Shown here: positions 1-11,080 of the stretch, piece after piece
How positions within the stretch are numbered: the stretch's first letter is position 1
Layout: every line of letters starts with the position of its first letter
Notes under the pieces: model-generated
What the model saw: the letters and a program-made list of their open reading frames with translations, nothing else
Told to the model about the DNA's origin: nothing
The model's database searches: none
Assembly (NCBI RefSeq): GCF_029962835.1
Contig: NC_080578.1
Span: 101,597,759 to 101,661,758 of the forward strand
DNA: 64,000 bases
From: Magnolia sinica
Taxonomy: Eukaryota > Streptophyta > Magnoliopsida > Magnoliales > Magnoliaceae
Reading direction: 5' to 3'
Translations under genes and position numbers: made by a program

Positions 1-560
1 GAAAGATGAGATTTGACAAATTTCCCTATCCAAAAGATCTCTTGCTTATCTTACTCCAAGATATTCCTGCCACATGCAATCATCTATATGGCTTAGTCTG
101 ACATAGTCAGATAAGGATCCAGGCACTGTTTGAACAGAGCCCCTGGATATAAAAATCCATATCTCATTGCCATCAATATAGCAGTTGTACCATCATCTTT
201 TCATGCCAACATCAACATGTTACGTCCGTTGAATATTCAATCGTTACAAAAGGTGGGCCATATGATATGATATGATAAGAAAATCAGGCCACTTCACTCA
301 TAGAGCGTGATCCAACATCAAAACCAACAGACAACCAACAGACAGCCAACGGTATGATTCAGTGCACTGGAGTGGCCCAGATGATAAGTGGACCCGCTTG
401 ATTTCAATATCATCTGTGAGAAAGGTTGGCGTGAAGACAAAAATGGCTGTATCAGAACTATGGTACAGCCGCTTGTTCGATTTCGTAAAGGTCTTTACCG
501 TCATGGATTGGCTAATGACAGCTAGCAGCCGTAAAAATTCCAAAACATAAATAAATAAAT
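1..560. other. Intergenic, no gene recognised
   Basis: Short open frames on both strands here show no recognisable domain or splice context. A few words resembling the foldback family (CCCAGATGATAAGTGGACC near 376) suggest decayed repeat, but no boundaries can be drawn. Confidence 0.5.
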
Positions 561-565
561 AAATA

Positions 566-860
566 GATAAAATGGGCCCATTGTGATGTTTACGTGGCCA
601 TCATCTCCGTCCATCTGGCAGGTTGCCTCTGAGGTGCATCCAAGACTCAAGTAGGCTAAAATCACAATAAACAGCAGCAGTTGCATGCCCACCGTTGAAA
701 CCTTTTGGGCCTCTCCATCCCCACTTTTTCCTCTTGTGTGGGCCACTTGAGCTGTAGATATGCCTCATTTTTTGGAACACGTACTAAAATGAGCTTGCTC
801 AACTAATGGACGGAGCAGATGTCACATAAACACCGTGGTGGGCCCCATAGATATTGTTCC
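566..860. mobile_element. Short foldback (MULE-like) element copy
   Basis: The stretch opens with GGGCCCATTGTGATGTTTAC and closes with the inverted counterpart near 812-845 (GACGGAGCAGATGTCACATA, then CGTGGTGGGCCCC). Between them are the family's internal words for the CTTGAGTGGGCCAC and AAAATGAG blocks. It is shorter than the ~520 bp full form, so it is deleted or decayed. Confidence 0.6.
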
Positions 861-1394
861 ACGGGCTCCTTGTAGTGGGAAGGAAATTGTCCGACTCGTA
901 CTGGCAATGGGCCAGTGTCATTCGAGAAAAAGCTAATTTCTGAGAAAGGACGGTTGGATGGGCCCGTTTGGATGGAAAAAATCAGCAAAAGATCTGGAGA
1001 CCCGACCATTGCCACCTTCGAAGACGTGGGATGTCTCCGCCAAAACAATATATTAAGGTTCTAAGTACACGTGTGAGAACATCTCAGGTCGACGTGAATG
1101 GTGCCGTAAAGGGCCCACTCAGTGCCGAGAGGACCATTATTTAGGTGATCAAGACCCTGATGACATATCCCTCAAATTGCTACCAGACTGAAGATCCTGT
1201 CCGTCCAACTTTCTAGGTGGATGGAAGTGTTTTCTCCACTGTCTATTAGCAGGCTCTACTGATGTAACGGTTGGAGTGCACTCTTCCCATGATTTGGGTC
1301 TATTATATTCTATAGACCCGTAACATCTGTAACGGCTGGATTTAGATGGCTTAGAAGATGCCACGTGTTATTCATATACGCGGTGTAAATAGAC
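861..1394. other. Intergenic, degenerate repeat fragments
   Basis: No gene is recognised. Isolated family words (GGGCCCGTTTGGATGG near 960, AAAGGGCCCACTCAGTGCC near 1108) suggest old, scrambled foldback elements. Confidence 0.4.
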
Positions 1395-1735
1395 TTAGGG
1401 CCTGTTTGATTTTCTAAGCTAAACCTAATTAATTATAAATTAGTAATGATTATTTTCATAGGTAATTACCGCATTATTTTTTAAGATTAATTTAACTGTT
1501 ACTTTTTTGAACGCTAAAATGGAGGATGCTGCTAAATATTTGTAAGGCCCACCGTGATGTATGTGGATTATCCACATCGTCCTTCCATTGTGCCAAGTGA
1601 ATTTAGGGCATACACCCGGATCCATAGCTCAACTGGCAAACTGAGTGGGTTGAGGTCTTGGTATCAATCCCTAGTGGGGGTGGCTAACATGGAGTGTGTG
1701 TACTGACATGGGTGTGTATTGACAAGCTAACCCTT

Positions 1736-1774
<39 letters not shown>

Positions 1775-1975
1775 GAATTTAAGGCATACCCAAAAAATGA
1801 ACTAGATTTAAATTTCAAGTAGACCACACCAAAGAAAAAGGTAATCAAACACCCACAATTAAAAACTTCTTATGGCCACTGTTAACTTTGGTGTGGACCA
1901 CTTCATGTACACGTGTAAATGAAAGGAGCTGGAAATTGAACATTCTTGGTAAATTAAATTTTAGAATTTTTGGGA
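1395..1975. mobile_element. Foldback/MITE remnant interrupted by a SINE
   Basis: Around 1396 is AGGGCCTGTTTGATTTTCTA, a terminus typical of PIF/Harbinger (Tourist-like) MITEs. From about 1547 the foldback words begin (AAGGCCCACCGTGATGTATG), run to 1613, and resume after the SINE at about 1790 (AAAAAATGAACTAGATTTAA, then AGTAGACCACACC). The same element is therefore split by a younger SINE. The outer edges are uncertain. Confidence 0.5.
1614..1773 (+). mobile_element. tRNA-derived SINE with 16-bp target duplication
   Basis: A Pol III-type A box (TAGCTCAACTGG, about 1627) and B box (GGTATCAATCC, about 1660) are followed by a short body and a poly(A) tail of about 35 bases. The flanks are TGAATTTAGGGCATAC (1598-1613) and TGAATTTAAGGCATAC (1774-1789), a 16-bp target duplication with one mismatch. 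That mismatch and the long A tail imply a fairly young insertion. Two related copies lie at 39.1 and 39.4 kb. A functional tRNA gene is excluded because no acceptor stem closes and the tail is poly(A). Confidence 0.88.
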
Positions 1976-2082
1976 ACAGTTCTCTAAAGAAATAAATATT
2001 AGTTAACAAAAACAAATCTCCATCAAGCATTAAATATTAAAGATAAGTAAAAACAATTATGTGCAAATAAAAAGGCTATCAA

Positions 2083-2711
2083 TAGGGGTGTACACGAACC
2101 AAGCTAGCTCGGTTAGCTCGCTCGACTCGACTCGAAAAAGCTCAATTCGACTCGGTTCGAAGCTGAGTTCGAGCTGAGTCGAGCTAATTTTTTGAGCTCG
2201 AAAATGAGTTCGAGCCGAGTTCGAGCAGGCCCCAGCTCGACTCGACTCGGTTCGAATCCAGCTCGAATCGAACTCAGATCTAACCAGTTCGGTGACTCGG
2301 TTACTTTGCCATTGATGTTGCTCACCAAGTGTTTGATAAAATGACTCAACGAAGTGTGGCTGGTGGCAAGGAAGGTATGTACATGAAACAAATGCCCTTT
2401 TTTTTTCTTAGTTTTTCTTGGCTTTTATGTTGCTTAGAAGGTGTTTGATAAAATACCTGTAAAACCATTGCTTCTGTTTCACATATAGAGGGATTTTAAA
2501 GGTGCAATTCAGGTATTTGTGGAAATGCCTCAATGGCGAACTCGGCCTAATCTTGTCTCAAATTCGGCCCGAGCTATTGACCGAACCGAGCCGAGCTAGC
2601 CAGTCAGGCTCAAGGACCGAGCCGAGTTGAGTTCAAGCTGAGGTTAGCCAGTGGCCGAGTCGAGTCGAGCTGAGGCCAGCTCGACTCAATTCGACTCGAT
2701 GTACACCCCTA
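2083..2711. mobile_element. hAT-like non-autonomous element, copy 1
   Basis: The element starts TAGGGGTGTACACGAACC and ends GATGTACACCCCTA, an inverted terminal repeat. It is flanked by 8-bp duplications GCTATCAA (2075-2082) and GCTAGCAA (2712-2719). TIR type plus 8-bp duplication point to the hAT superfamily. The arms are rich in CTCGACTCGA/GAGCTGAGT words. The centre (about 2300-2400) carries a non-repetitive core shared with copies at 5.3 kb and 57.8 kb. No transposase coding is present. Confidence 0.85.
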
Positions 2712-2719
2712 GCTAGCAA

Positions 2720-5280
2720 TGACAACTCTCAGTAGAAGCATTAAATGTAAAAATTCAACAACATGAAAACTCTCTAACAAAGTTTCCTACACACACTATA
2801 GTAATGGAATAACAAAATCTTGATTCTCGTTGGAAGCATGATCTTTCTTGTGCACGTAGCTTAATGCAATTGGTTATACTTATGCTTCCAAAGACCACTA
2901 GAGGCCATCATCTCATGTCCATAAATAAAATACATAACAAAGAGCTTCAGGCAACACGACACCATCTCTCAAGTTTATAAATAAAAGATAGAACAAAGTG
3001 CTCTAGCCAACACGCCAATACAATCAAACCCAACGCAATGTTGCTTATTTATCCGTTGCTCGTGAACTTTTATCTCTTTATTTTATTCTAGTTTAGCTTC
3101 CTATTACTAGCCAATGCCACACTAATAGAATAGAGTTGTAGATTTTTTTTTTCTTAGTTTTACTTCTTCACCATTCATGAATGACATCCCGCTTGATGGC
3201 AAAGAAGATTTCTTAGTTACGAATGGAATGCTACAAGGCTTTCCTGTAATGTGCTAGGTAATTCAATCGTTAATCTCACCATTAAGTTTGGCTCACACTA
3301 GACATAGAACAGGTAGTTGAATAACGACCATCTTACTATGTAATTGGTCCCCATTAAGTCTTCGAACAAACCATCACCCAATGCGGCCATCTGGCAATGA
3401 AGCCCAATTTTGATAAAGAAACAAACATTTGTAACCAATCTTTTTAATTTTCCATGCAAGTGTAGCCCGTTGTATTAGGTAATGTGTACAAGAGATATCA
3501 CATTTCCAACAAGGAATATGATCTCCTTACTTTACCCTTGTTATTTCGATCTTGCAACACATGGAGAACGCTTTGCTGGAGAGTCTTCGCGTTGCTGGAC
3601 TTTTACCCTTAATGCCTCTGCTAGAGAGTTGGCAACGTTACACTCTTACTCTGCGGAGACTTCTTTTTGTTAGTCTCTAGTTTTTAATATTTGTTAGATA
3701 ATTGCTTGTGTAACACGACAACATTTAATGTTTGTTGGAAAGTTGTTTTGTAAGATGTTAACATTTAATACTTCCCATATGTACATGTCTTTCGCTCATT
3801 TCTTTTAAAGTTCATCTATATACCACGCGCTCATTTCTTTTAAAGTTCAACATATACTATGTATAGTATATGGCTACCAGAAGATATTTTCTGCACTCAT
3901 TTCATCTGGTCATGACAAAACAAAGTGTAAACAGTACCCCCACATCCTTTTGCGTTCAAAAAATGCATTCATAGAATGTAAAAAGACGTTGAATTATTGT
4001 TCACAATCATGCAATTACTTATAAATCTTGGGGGAACTGAAGACATGAGAGGTTGGCCCAACGGCCATTCCATTTCAACCTTTTCTTCATTCTTATTGCA
4101 AAGAACATCTTGCTCAAATTGGCATTCCTCCTTGGAAAGGATATCCTGGTTAAATTGGCCTTAGGGACAATTAATTTGATTGTTAATTTTATCATTCTAG
4201 TTAAATTGGTTGATTTTTTTATTGTAAAATTAACCATCCTAGCCATTAATTTAGGTCAAATTAGTTGTTAGGTCGACCATTTTTCAATCAACTTAAGAAA
4301 CAACGATCCAATTTAATCAATTAAGCTTTTTTGAAGATTGATTGTCCTTTCTAAGCTTACATTTACATGAATAAATTCTCAAGTCAATTGTCAATGATAT
4401 TCTTTCGAAAAGATTTTTCATCAACTTATCGATATTTTTGATATCTTCTCTATTTTAAATTTTTTAGCAAGATTAGTGTGTATCGTCCAAGAAGCCCATA
4501 ACACTCCCCAATGACATCTTGTTGGAGGAAGATAGCGAATCGAGCTTTCATAATAAGATGATCCTAAAGTGCCCGATGGTATTTTGTTCATTGCATTGTC
4601 ATAAATTGAGCTTCATGACGACCAATGGGGGACGAATCTTTGCTCAATAGGAACATAGCTTCAAGGCAAGATGGCTAGTGGAATGAATACATATGTGAGG
4701 ACTTTGAAAATCAAGCCCCCAATGATATGGTCGTAATTCACCTATTTGTTCATTGCTTAGTGTGAACCAAACTTCCGGAACAAGTTAGCCGACAAAATCA
4801 CCTAACGCATAGCAAAAAGCCCTATAACCTTTTTCTTTTCAAATTGAAAAATTTTCTTTACAATCCAACGAAACACTATGAATGGATGGTGGAGATGTAA
4901 ACTAAGAATATAAATTATGGCCCAAAACCATAAGTAGTGTTACGATCAGACTAAAACTATAATAAAAATGAAGAGGTAAGTGTTCATAAGGGACGAATAA
5001 ATCAGCAAGCATCATTAAATCTAATGGTAAAAAAATGTAATTTTATATAACCTTTTGCTTAAAAAGTTTCACAATCTTGCAAGGTTTGAAAAAACTATTG
5101 CTTAAAAAGTTTTCAAGTTGCTCAACTTTTTTTCTTCCGGAGGAGAAATGTCCTTCTAGATTTGCTTTATTAATTAATGACATTTAATATTTGCTAGAAA
5201 GTTGTTTTGGGAATCGAACATTTCATTTAGACCGTGCATGTATGCTCATAGGATATAGTTGGCGCATGATACATATGATG
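2720..5280. other. Long unrecognised AT-rich intergenic stretch
   Basis: About 2.5 kb without a recognisable gene or named repeat. Translated fragments are short and show no domain. Around 4060-4330 there are recurring ATTGG(C/T)TTGATT-type words on an AT-rich background, possibly a very old transposon. I cannot assign it. Confidence 0.4.
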
Positions 5281-5289
5281 CACCTTTTA

Positions 5290-5708
5290 AATGAAATGTT
5301 GTGGACTCAACTCGGTTCGAAGCTGAGTTCAAACTGAGTTGAGCTGATTTTTTTAACTCGAAAATGAGTTCAAGCAGCCCCAGCTTGACTCAACTCGGAT
5401 CGAATCAAGCTTGAATCGGAATTATGATAAAATGATTCATCAAAGTGTGGCGGGTGGCAAGGAAGGTATGTACATAATTTATGTTACTTAAAAGGTATTT
5501 GACAAAATACCCGTGAAACCATTGCCTCTGTTTATAAAACAAGGGATTTTGAAGTTGCAGTTTAGGTGTTTGCGAAAATGCCTCGATGACAAACTCGGCT
5601 CGAACTCGGACCAAGCTGCCCGAGTTACTGAACAAACCGAGCTGAGGTGTTCGAGCCTAGTCGAGCTGGGCCTCAGCTCGACTCGGTTGGACTCGATGTA
5701 CACCGCTA
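5290..5708. mobile_element. hAT-like element, left-truncated copy 2
   Basis: It shares the arms and the central core of the 2.08 kb copy (AAATGATTCATCAAAGTGTG near 5430, then GGTGGCAAGGAAGG) and ends GATGTACACCGCTA. The left terminus is missing: the match begins abruptly within the arm at about 5290. No target duplication can be drawn. Confidence 0.7.
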
Positions 5709-5794
5709 CATAAGAGGGCTCAAAAATAGGCTGTTGCGTGATTCATGTGGGTCACACCAAAGGAAACAGTTGCGTAGGGCGCCCATTGTTGTTT

Positions 5795-6245
5795 TTTTTG
5801 GGGACCCACCGTGATGAGCATGTGAAATACCATACGTATATACCATGCATGCATTGCAACATGTGGAGATCATCTATTAAACAAGAAACATACAATCATC
5901 CATCTGGACCGTCAACATCATTCAACACCACCATTGACAGCCCATGGTGCAAAATCACACCCACCGGATGATGGTTACAAAAAAGAAGAAAAAAAGAAAG
6001 GACGGTAACAATAAAATGACCAACATATGCGGCAGCGGATTAGGTGTTACCCTTACCTGGGTGTTGTATATTCACGCCGTCCATCCGTTTTTCATCCCCT
6101 TTTAGAACGAGGACTCAAACATTAAAGCAGATCAAAGACTCAGGTGGACCATAATCGCCAATAACATCCAAAACTGAGCTGCTGAAGAAATGTATGGGCG
6201 GAGTGATATACAATACATTCATCAAGGTGGGCCCCACATGGTAAG
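5795..6245. mobile_element. Foldback (MULE-like) fragments, two pieces
   Basis: 5797-5850 has GGGGACCCACCGTGATGAGC. At 6038 GGATTAGGTGTTACCC starts a subterminal block followed by CACGCCGTCCATCCG and AAAGCAGATC, and the inverted end ATCAAGGTGGGCCCCACATG lies near 6223. The second piece (about 6035-6260) is a reduced but two-ended copy. Confidence 0.55.
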
Positions 6246-6599
6246 GATCACAGCTAGTCCGCTCCCAACAGATACGCCCTAAAATAGTAATATTCACAAA
6301 CAAATAAACTGGAATAAGTACTTTCACAGACTCTGTGAAAATCTAGGACGGTCCATTCATCAGGGAACCTACACCGTCGAAATCAACCGAAAAACAATGA
6401 ATGACCAACCATACGAATCAATTCCTCCAATTTTCACTACAAGCAATCTTCCACGCATGGCCCACCTTTTCAACGGCTTGGATGCTCCATCAATCAACAC
6501 ATTATAATCAGACAAAAGTGATGCGTGAAAGTTACCATACAACATTTGTACGTGAATATTATATTACACGATCCAGTGCACACATCTTCAGTGTATTAA

Positions 6600-6745
6600 T
6601 AGTTCAAACGAGTTGTGTGGGCCCCGCCGTGATGTGTGGTTGAGATCCACTCCGACCATCGTGCACGCTCTCCATCGATTGGTGGGCCCAAATGATGGAC
6701 GGATTGGATGTCATCAAAACATCAAGGAAGGGCCCATAGAGGTCG
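6600..6745. mobile_element. Short foldback element next to the OFP stop codon
   Basis: GTGGGCCCCGCCGTGATG opens and GATGGACGGATTGGATGTCA near 6693 closes a reduced copy about 145 bp long. It ends roughly 30 bases beyond the OVATE gene's stop codon, so it probably lies inside the 3' untranslated region or polyadenylation zone of that gene. Confidence 0.5.
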
Positions 6746-6773
6746 ACTGCACGTGATCATTTTCCTGTAGCAA

Positions 6774-7460
6774 TTACAAGCATTCCTGATCACCATCGCT
6801 ACATTTCCTCTCGCCGGCGGGGGAATGCGTCAGATCCCGGGCCGGCGATCCATCCCCATCGCGGACGAGGAGGGCGACGAGGAGATCGGCGAAAGCGCCG
6901 ACGATGAATTTGTGGGTGTTCTGACGGTTAAGCGCAAGATAGCAAAGGAGGAGGTCGTGGAGATGGTCCCAGTGGGCCCGAGCATCGTCCAATCCCTGGG
7001 CCCGGATCATCTCCTCCATCGATCTCTTGAAGTCCATGTAAGGGTCGGGGGAGTAAGTGGGGACGGCGATCCCCCCACCGCCGAAGACTGACGTGGCCTC
7101 ATCGTGGACGATGGATTTGGATCTGCCTGGCGAGGAGAAGAAGAATCGACCATTGGACACGTGGATGGCCGGATCTTCTTCATCGGAGAAGGAAGAAGAT
7201 GTGGAGGAAGAAGAGGAAGTTGAATTGAGAAGGGTTTCTGAGGAATAATCGGATGTGCTTGAGTTGTAAAGGGAGTTGAAGTTCTTGAAGAGGACTGTTT
7301 GGGAATTTTTGGAATTGTTGTGGGGTTTTTGGGGAGTAGGTTTTGTTGGCTCGGGAGAAGGTTGGGGAGTGGTGATGGAAGAAGGGCTTTTGCTTTTGCT
7401 GCTGCGTTTGAGTTTTGAGATGCAGAGATGGAGATTCTCTCGAAGGGTATTGTTGGGCAT
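6774..7460 (-). CDS. OVATE family protein (OFP11/12/16-like)
   Basis: OVATE family proteins are plant-specific transcriptional regulators that bind KNOX/BELL homeodomain and TRM partners and affect organ shape and secondary wall formation. This gene is a single exon of 228 residues. The N-terminus MPNNTLRENLHLCISKLKR carries the short basic, amphipathic start typical of the OFP11/12/16 group. A serine-rich linker (about residues 75-100) and the FFFSSPGRSKSI motif (about 106-117) follow. The OVATE domain spans about 137-205, with YSPDPYMDFKRSMEEMI, a HDLLLCYLALN helix and THKFIVGAFADLLVALL. I chose the start at 7460 rather than the in-frame ATG at 7490 because family members start with MP. The upstream ATG would add MRERERRKIK, translated from the GA-repeat leader. 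The member name rests on motif memory, the family on the domain. Confidence 0.95.
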   Translation of the reverse strand: MPNNTLRENLHLCISKLKRSSKSKSPSSITTPQPSPEPTKPTPQKPHNNSKNSQTVLFKNFNSLYNSSTSDYSSETLLNSTSSSSSTSSSFSDEEDPAIHVSNGRFFFSSPGRSKSIVHDEATSVFGGGGIAVPTYSPDPYMDFKRSMEEMIRAQGLDDARAHWDHLHDLLLCYLALNRQNTHKFIVGAFADLLVALLVRDGDGSPARDLTHSPAGERKCSDGDQECL

Positions 7461-7467
7461 TTTTATT

Positions 7468-7498
7468 TTTCTTCTCTCTCTCTCTCTCACTCTCTGTT
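7468..7498 (-). repeat. CT/GA microsatellite in the OFP 5' leader
   Basis: The plus strand reads TTCTTCTCTCTCTCTCTCTC..., so the transcript side has a GA repeat just upstream of the chosen start codon. Such GA-rich leaders are common in plant genes and can bind BPC/GAGA-type factors. The in-frame upstream ATG at 7490 falls inside it. Confidence 0.7.
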
Positions 7499-7659
7499 GA
7501 AGAAGAGAAGGGATTTTTTAATAAGGTTTGCTTGCTTCACACGCACTTATGCACGCTGGGCACGTGCGAATTAACAAGGCTGTGGGACATCAGAGCAGTA
7601 TATTAGGTTTGAAAATGGAGAGATTGCGTCCTGCCCGCCTCCAGCTGGACGATAATCCG

Positions 7660-8115
7660 TCCACGCAAGGGGTCGGTGAGGCCCACCGTGATAATGGATT
7701 TTATCCACGCCGTCTATACTTTTTTGCAGCTCATTTTATGGCAGAATCTCATAAATGAGGCAGATTTGAGTTTCAGGTGGACCACATTATAGGAGATAAG
7801 GAGATTAAATGGCCACCGTTAAAAATTTATTGGGCTGCAAGGGTTTTGTACGAGCCGATATTTGTGTTTTCCCTTTATTTAAGTCTCTGTGACCTGATAA
7901 AAAAATTCGGATGGCAAATAAACATTACAGTAGCCGTATGGAGTTTTAACGGTAGTCGTTTAATAGCGACTGATTCTGATGGGGTGGTCCACCTGAGATT
8001 TGAATCTGCCTTATTTTTGGGATCATGCTCTAAAATGAGCTGGAAAAATGGATGGACGGAATGGAGAAAACATATACGTCATGGTGGGACCAACAAGAGT
8101 TTTCCCCGCAGCACG
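7660..8115. mobile_element. Foldback (MULE-like) element, full-length type
   Basis: The left arm begins GTGAGGCCCACCGTGATAAT (7677) and continues ATCCACGCCGTCTATAC. The right arm ends GATGGACGGAATGGAGAAAA then ACGTCATGGTGGGACC (about 8093). Internal paired blocks are present: CAGGTGGACCACATTATAGG at 7775 against GGTGGTCCACCTGAGATTTG at 7983. About 440 bp, palindromic overall, no coding capacity. Confidence 0.75.
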
Positions 8116-8164
8116 CGTTATGGATGTCGGTGTTTGCGCAACACTACGGAGCCCGAATCCGTTA

Positions 8165-8520
8165 GCGAGCCTGTGACCTGGGACCTACCTTGATATATGC
8201 TGTATATCCACACCGTTCATCCGTTTTAAAGGCACATTGTAAAGCATCAGCAGGAAAATGAAGCGGTTTTAAATGTAAGTTGAATCACATTGCAGGAAAA
8301 GTGGTGATTGAACGCCAACCGTTCAAAACTTTCCAGCGCTTACTGTAACCTATTGACAAAGTCACAAAGAAATGGGTGAAGGGTATTCAATTACCAATAT
8401 TTCCTGTGGTGTGGTCCACCTGGGATTTGGGTCTGCTTCTTTTTTAGATTAATGCACTCAAATGAGCTGGCAAAACTGATGGACGGCACGGATGTACAGC
8501 ACATAGTGGGTACCAAGATC
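8165..8520. mobile_element. Foldback (MULE-like) element, shortened copy
   Basis: The left arm has GACCTGGGACCTACCTTGAT, then CACACCGTTCATCCG. The right arm is GATGGACGGCACGGATGTAC, then ACATAGTGGGTACC near 8500. The central spacer is reduced relative to the 520-bp copies. Confidence 0.65.
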
Positions 8521-9220
8521 ACCGGCTTACAAACGGTTTCACCGTGCAAACGGTGAAATCGAACTTGTAAGGTGGGCCTATCCAACACTACGGATTGCAA
8601 ACGTTTTCACCGTGCAAACGGTTTCTATGGTCCTTTTCTACGATGTGTTGATGAAATCCTCTCCGTCCATCATGCCTGCCATCCCACGCTTGGTCATGGG
8701 CTCAAAAATCAGGTCGACCCATGACGTATAAATGCTACACGAGTAGGAACAGTTGGTCAAGGGTGGTGTCCCCTCTCAACTGTTACTGCTCCTGTGGCCC
8801 ACCACCAGAGTTATGGATCGTCCTGTATTTTGGCGGCATGGCCAAACGGGAGAGGGCATATGAGATGGTTGGAGTGGATGTCATGGACACGTCATCCTTT
8901 CACCCGAATATGGTGAGAATGTTTGGGGGTGGGCCATCCCTATATAAAATTCGGATCGGAAAAATTCTAACCGTCCAAATTTAATGGTGTGGCACCAGTG
9001 ATTAGTGGACGGACGTGATTTCTGATGGTCCGGGATCGAGAAATGCGAACCACTTTTTGGCAAGGCCAGGTATTACGTGACTTTGGCACGTGTGATGCGT
9101 GTAAACTTGGGTATGGTAATGGTACGTGTGGGTGATAAACTCCTTACATGGTTCACCACTCATTCTCCTTTCTACACGTATGGAACTTGTGTACAGCAAT
9201 CCAGATCATCTAACCTGTGG
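8521..9220. other. Intergenic with a repeated small hairpin
   Basis: No gene is recognised. Two direct copies (8530-8557 and 8597-8624) of a segment containing TTTCACCGTGCAAACGGT occur. In the first, TTTCACCGT and ACGGTGAAA form a 9-bp stem with a GCAA loop. 8800-9000 holds decayed foldback words (CTGTGGCCCACCACCAG). Confidence 0.5.
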
Positions 9221-9221
9221 G

Positions 9222-9765
9222 TAGATATCCCTGGAAATCGGATTGCGTACTGAGTTAGTAAGTACGCTTTTATCGCATTGAGTAAACTCTGTTGGGCCCA
9301 CCGTGATTGTGTGTGATTTATCCACGCCGTCCATCCGTTTTTCCAGCTAATTTCAAGGGTTGAGCCCAAGATTGAAGCATATTCAAAGTTCAAGTGGACC
9401 ATATCATAGGAAACATTGGGAATAATGATTTCCACCGTTGAAACCTTTCTAGGGCCCACAAAATGATGTTTATTTGTCATCCAACCTGTTCATGACATCA
9501 CACGGACACGGATGAAGAGAAAACACAAAGATCATCGTGATATATAATTTCTATAGTCCCTAAGAATTTTCAACGGTAGACATTAATTCACACTGTTTCC
9601 TGTGGTGTGGTCCATTTGTACTTTGGATATAATTCATTTTGGGGCTAAAGGCCTAAAATTATTTGGTAAAATAAATACACGGAATGGATAAAATACATAA
9701 ATCACGGTGAACCCCACATAGTTTACTCGTTGCTCAGTATGCAATCGGCTCTGGATATCCTGACC
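9222..9765. mobile_element. Foldback (MULE-like) element, GATATCC-ended subfamily
   Basis: The left end reads GATATCCCTGGAAATCGGAT, then GCGTACTGAG and TTGAGTAAACTCTG. The right end is its inverse (GTTTACTCGTTGCTCAGTAT ... CTGGATATCC). The inner arms carry TTGGGCCCACCGTGATTG and ACACGGAATGGATAAAATAC. About 540 bp. Two-ended and palindromic; no clean 9-bp duplication could be read. Confidence 0.72.
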
Positions 9766-9964
9766 ATCCAATTTATGGCTGCCAGATTGATGGTTAAAAG
9801 TAAATCCATGACCTGTCCAAAGTCAATGTAAAAAATAGGATGGTTTTACTAAGTCTAACCTTTTGTCACGTCCCATCAATAGTCAGGTCAGAGATTTGGA
9901 CGGTCTGTGTTGCAACACGACTATCCCATGCTTACTGGCGGTGAAATGCGCCCCCCTGTCCATC

Positions 9965-10481
9965 GGACGCGGTTTGGCAGGTGACCCAAACACTGGCCGT
10001 CTAACTAGTCTCAGAGCTCTGTGGGCCCAACCATGATGTATAGGTATTTTATCACCACTGTCCATCCATTTTTACAGCTTATTTCCGAGAATGATCCCAA
10101 AAATGAAGCAGATCCAATGCTGAAATGGACCACACCAGAAGAAACAGACACGATTGAATACTAACGGTTGAAAACTTATCAAGGGTCACAAAAGTTCTGA
10201 ATCAAGCTAATATTTGTGTTTTCCCTTCATCTAGGTCCGTTTGATCTTATGATCAGGTTGGAGGACAAATAAATCTTACTGTGGGCCCTACGAAGCTTTC
10301 AACGGTGGATAACGTTTCACAGGGTGTGCTCTACTTAATCATTGGATTTTCCTTATTTTTATTCTTACAATCTAAAATAAGCCGTCAAAATGGAAGGATG
10401 GTGTGGATGAAAACACATGCACCGTGGTGGGACACACCAGCTAGTTGGCTAGTGCTTGTATCACCACCCAAACCGCGTCGC
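9965..10481. mobile_element. Foldback (MULE-like) element, GGACGCGGTTTGG-ended
   Basis: The left terminus is GGACGCGGTTTGGCAGGTGA and the right terminus is the inverse of GCGACGCGGTTTGGGTGGTG. The inner arms have TGGGCCCAACCATGATG and GTGGATGAAAACACATGCAC. 517 bp. The flanking 9-mers (CTGTCCATC, AATCTATCA) do not match cleanly, so the copy is old or an end is misplaced by a base or two. Confidence 0.75.
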
Positions 10482-10570
10482 AATCTATCAAACACCACGT
10501 GACGCTGACTTCATTGTTACTCTGCCTGTACCGACGTGAAGTGTTCTGACATTGCATGATTTTTTTGGGG

Positions 10571-11080
10571 GCGGATTAGGTGCCGCCTCTCCCGCCAAGG
10601 AAAGTATAACCATTACTGTGGGGCCCACACTCTATATCTATCCAGTCCGCCCATCCATTTTATTAGATAAGAGCGAGTGAGCCCGAAGCAGGTCTAAATC
10701 TCAGGTGGACCATCCTATAGAAAACAATGGTAATTGAACACTCATTCATTAAAAACTTCCTAAAGGCTTGAGAGTGGTGATTGTAAACTTCACAGGTGAC
10801 TATTTTTATTTGCCATCCAACGAATTCATTAGGTCATACAATCTTACATGAAGGGAAAAAAATTAAATGTCAGTATGATCCTAAACTTGTATAACTCATT
10901 ATAAATTTTTAATAGTCAATCATCATAAGTATCTTATTATATGGTTTACATTAGATTTATATCCAAAATTGATATTGTAAAATAGGTAAACAATATAAAT
11001 ATAAAATACAAACATTAAGGCAAGCCCTACGGTAAGGGCTGCACTAAGGCCAAGGTGCACCTAATCTAGTCGAGAATTAT
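10571..11080. mobile_element. Foldback (MULE-like) element, GGATTAGGTG subfamily
   Basis: The left terminus is GCGGATTAGGTGCCGCCTCT, then GGGGCCCACACTCTATATCT. The right arm is AACATTAAGGCAAGCCC and ends GGTGCACCTAATCTAG, the inverse of the left terminus. AT-rich drift in the right arm indicates an old copy. Confidence 0.65.

Noticed and set aside
2230-2250. GGTTCGAATCC-like B box suggesting a tRNA gene
   Set aside because: It is part of the hAT-like MITE arm; no acceptor stem or anticodon arm can be drawn.
7057-7500. Open frames on the plus strand across the OVATE gene
   Set aside because: They mirror the minus-strand coding frame; the minus frame has a complete OVATE domain and family start.
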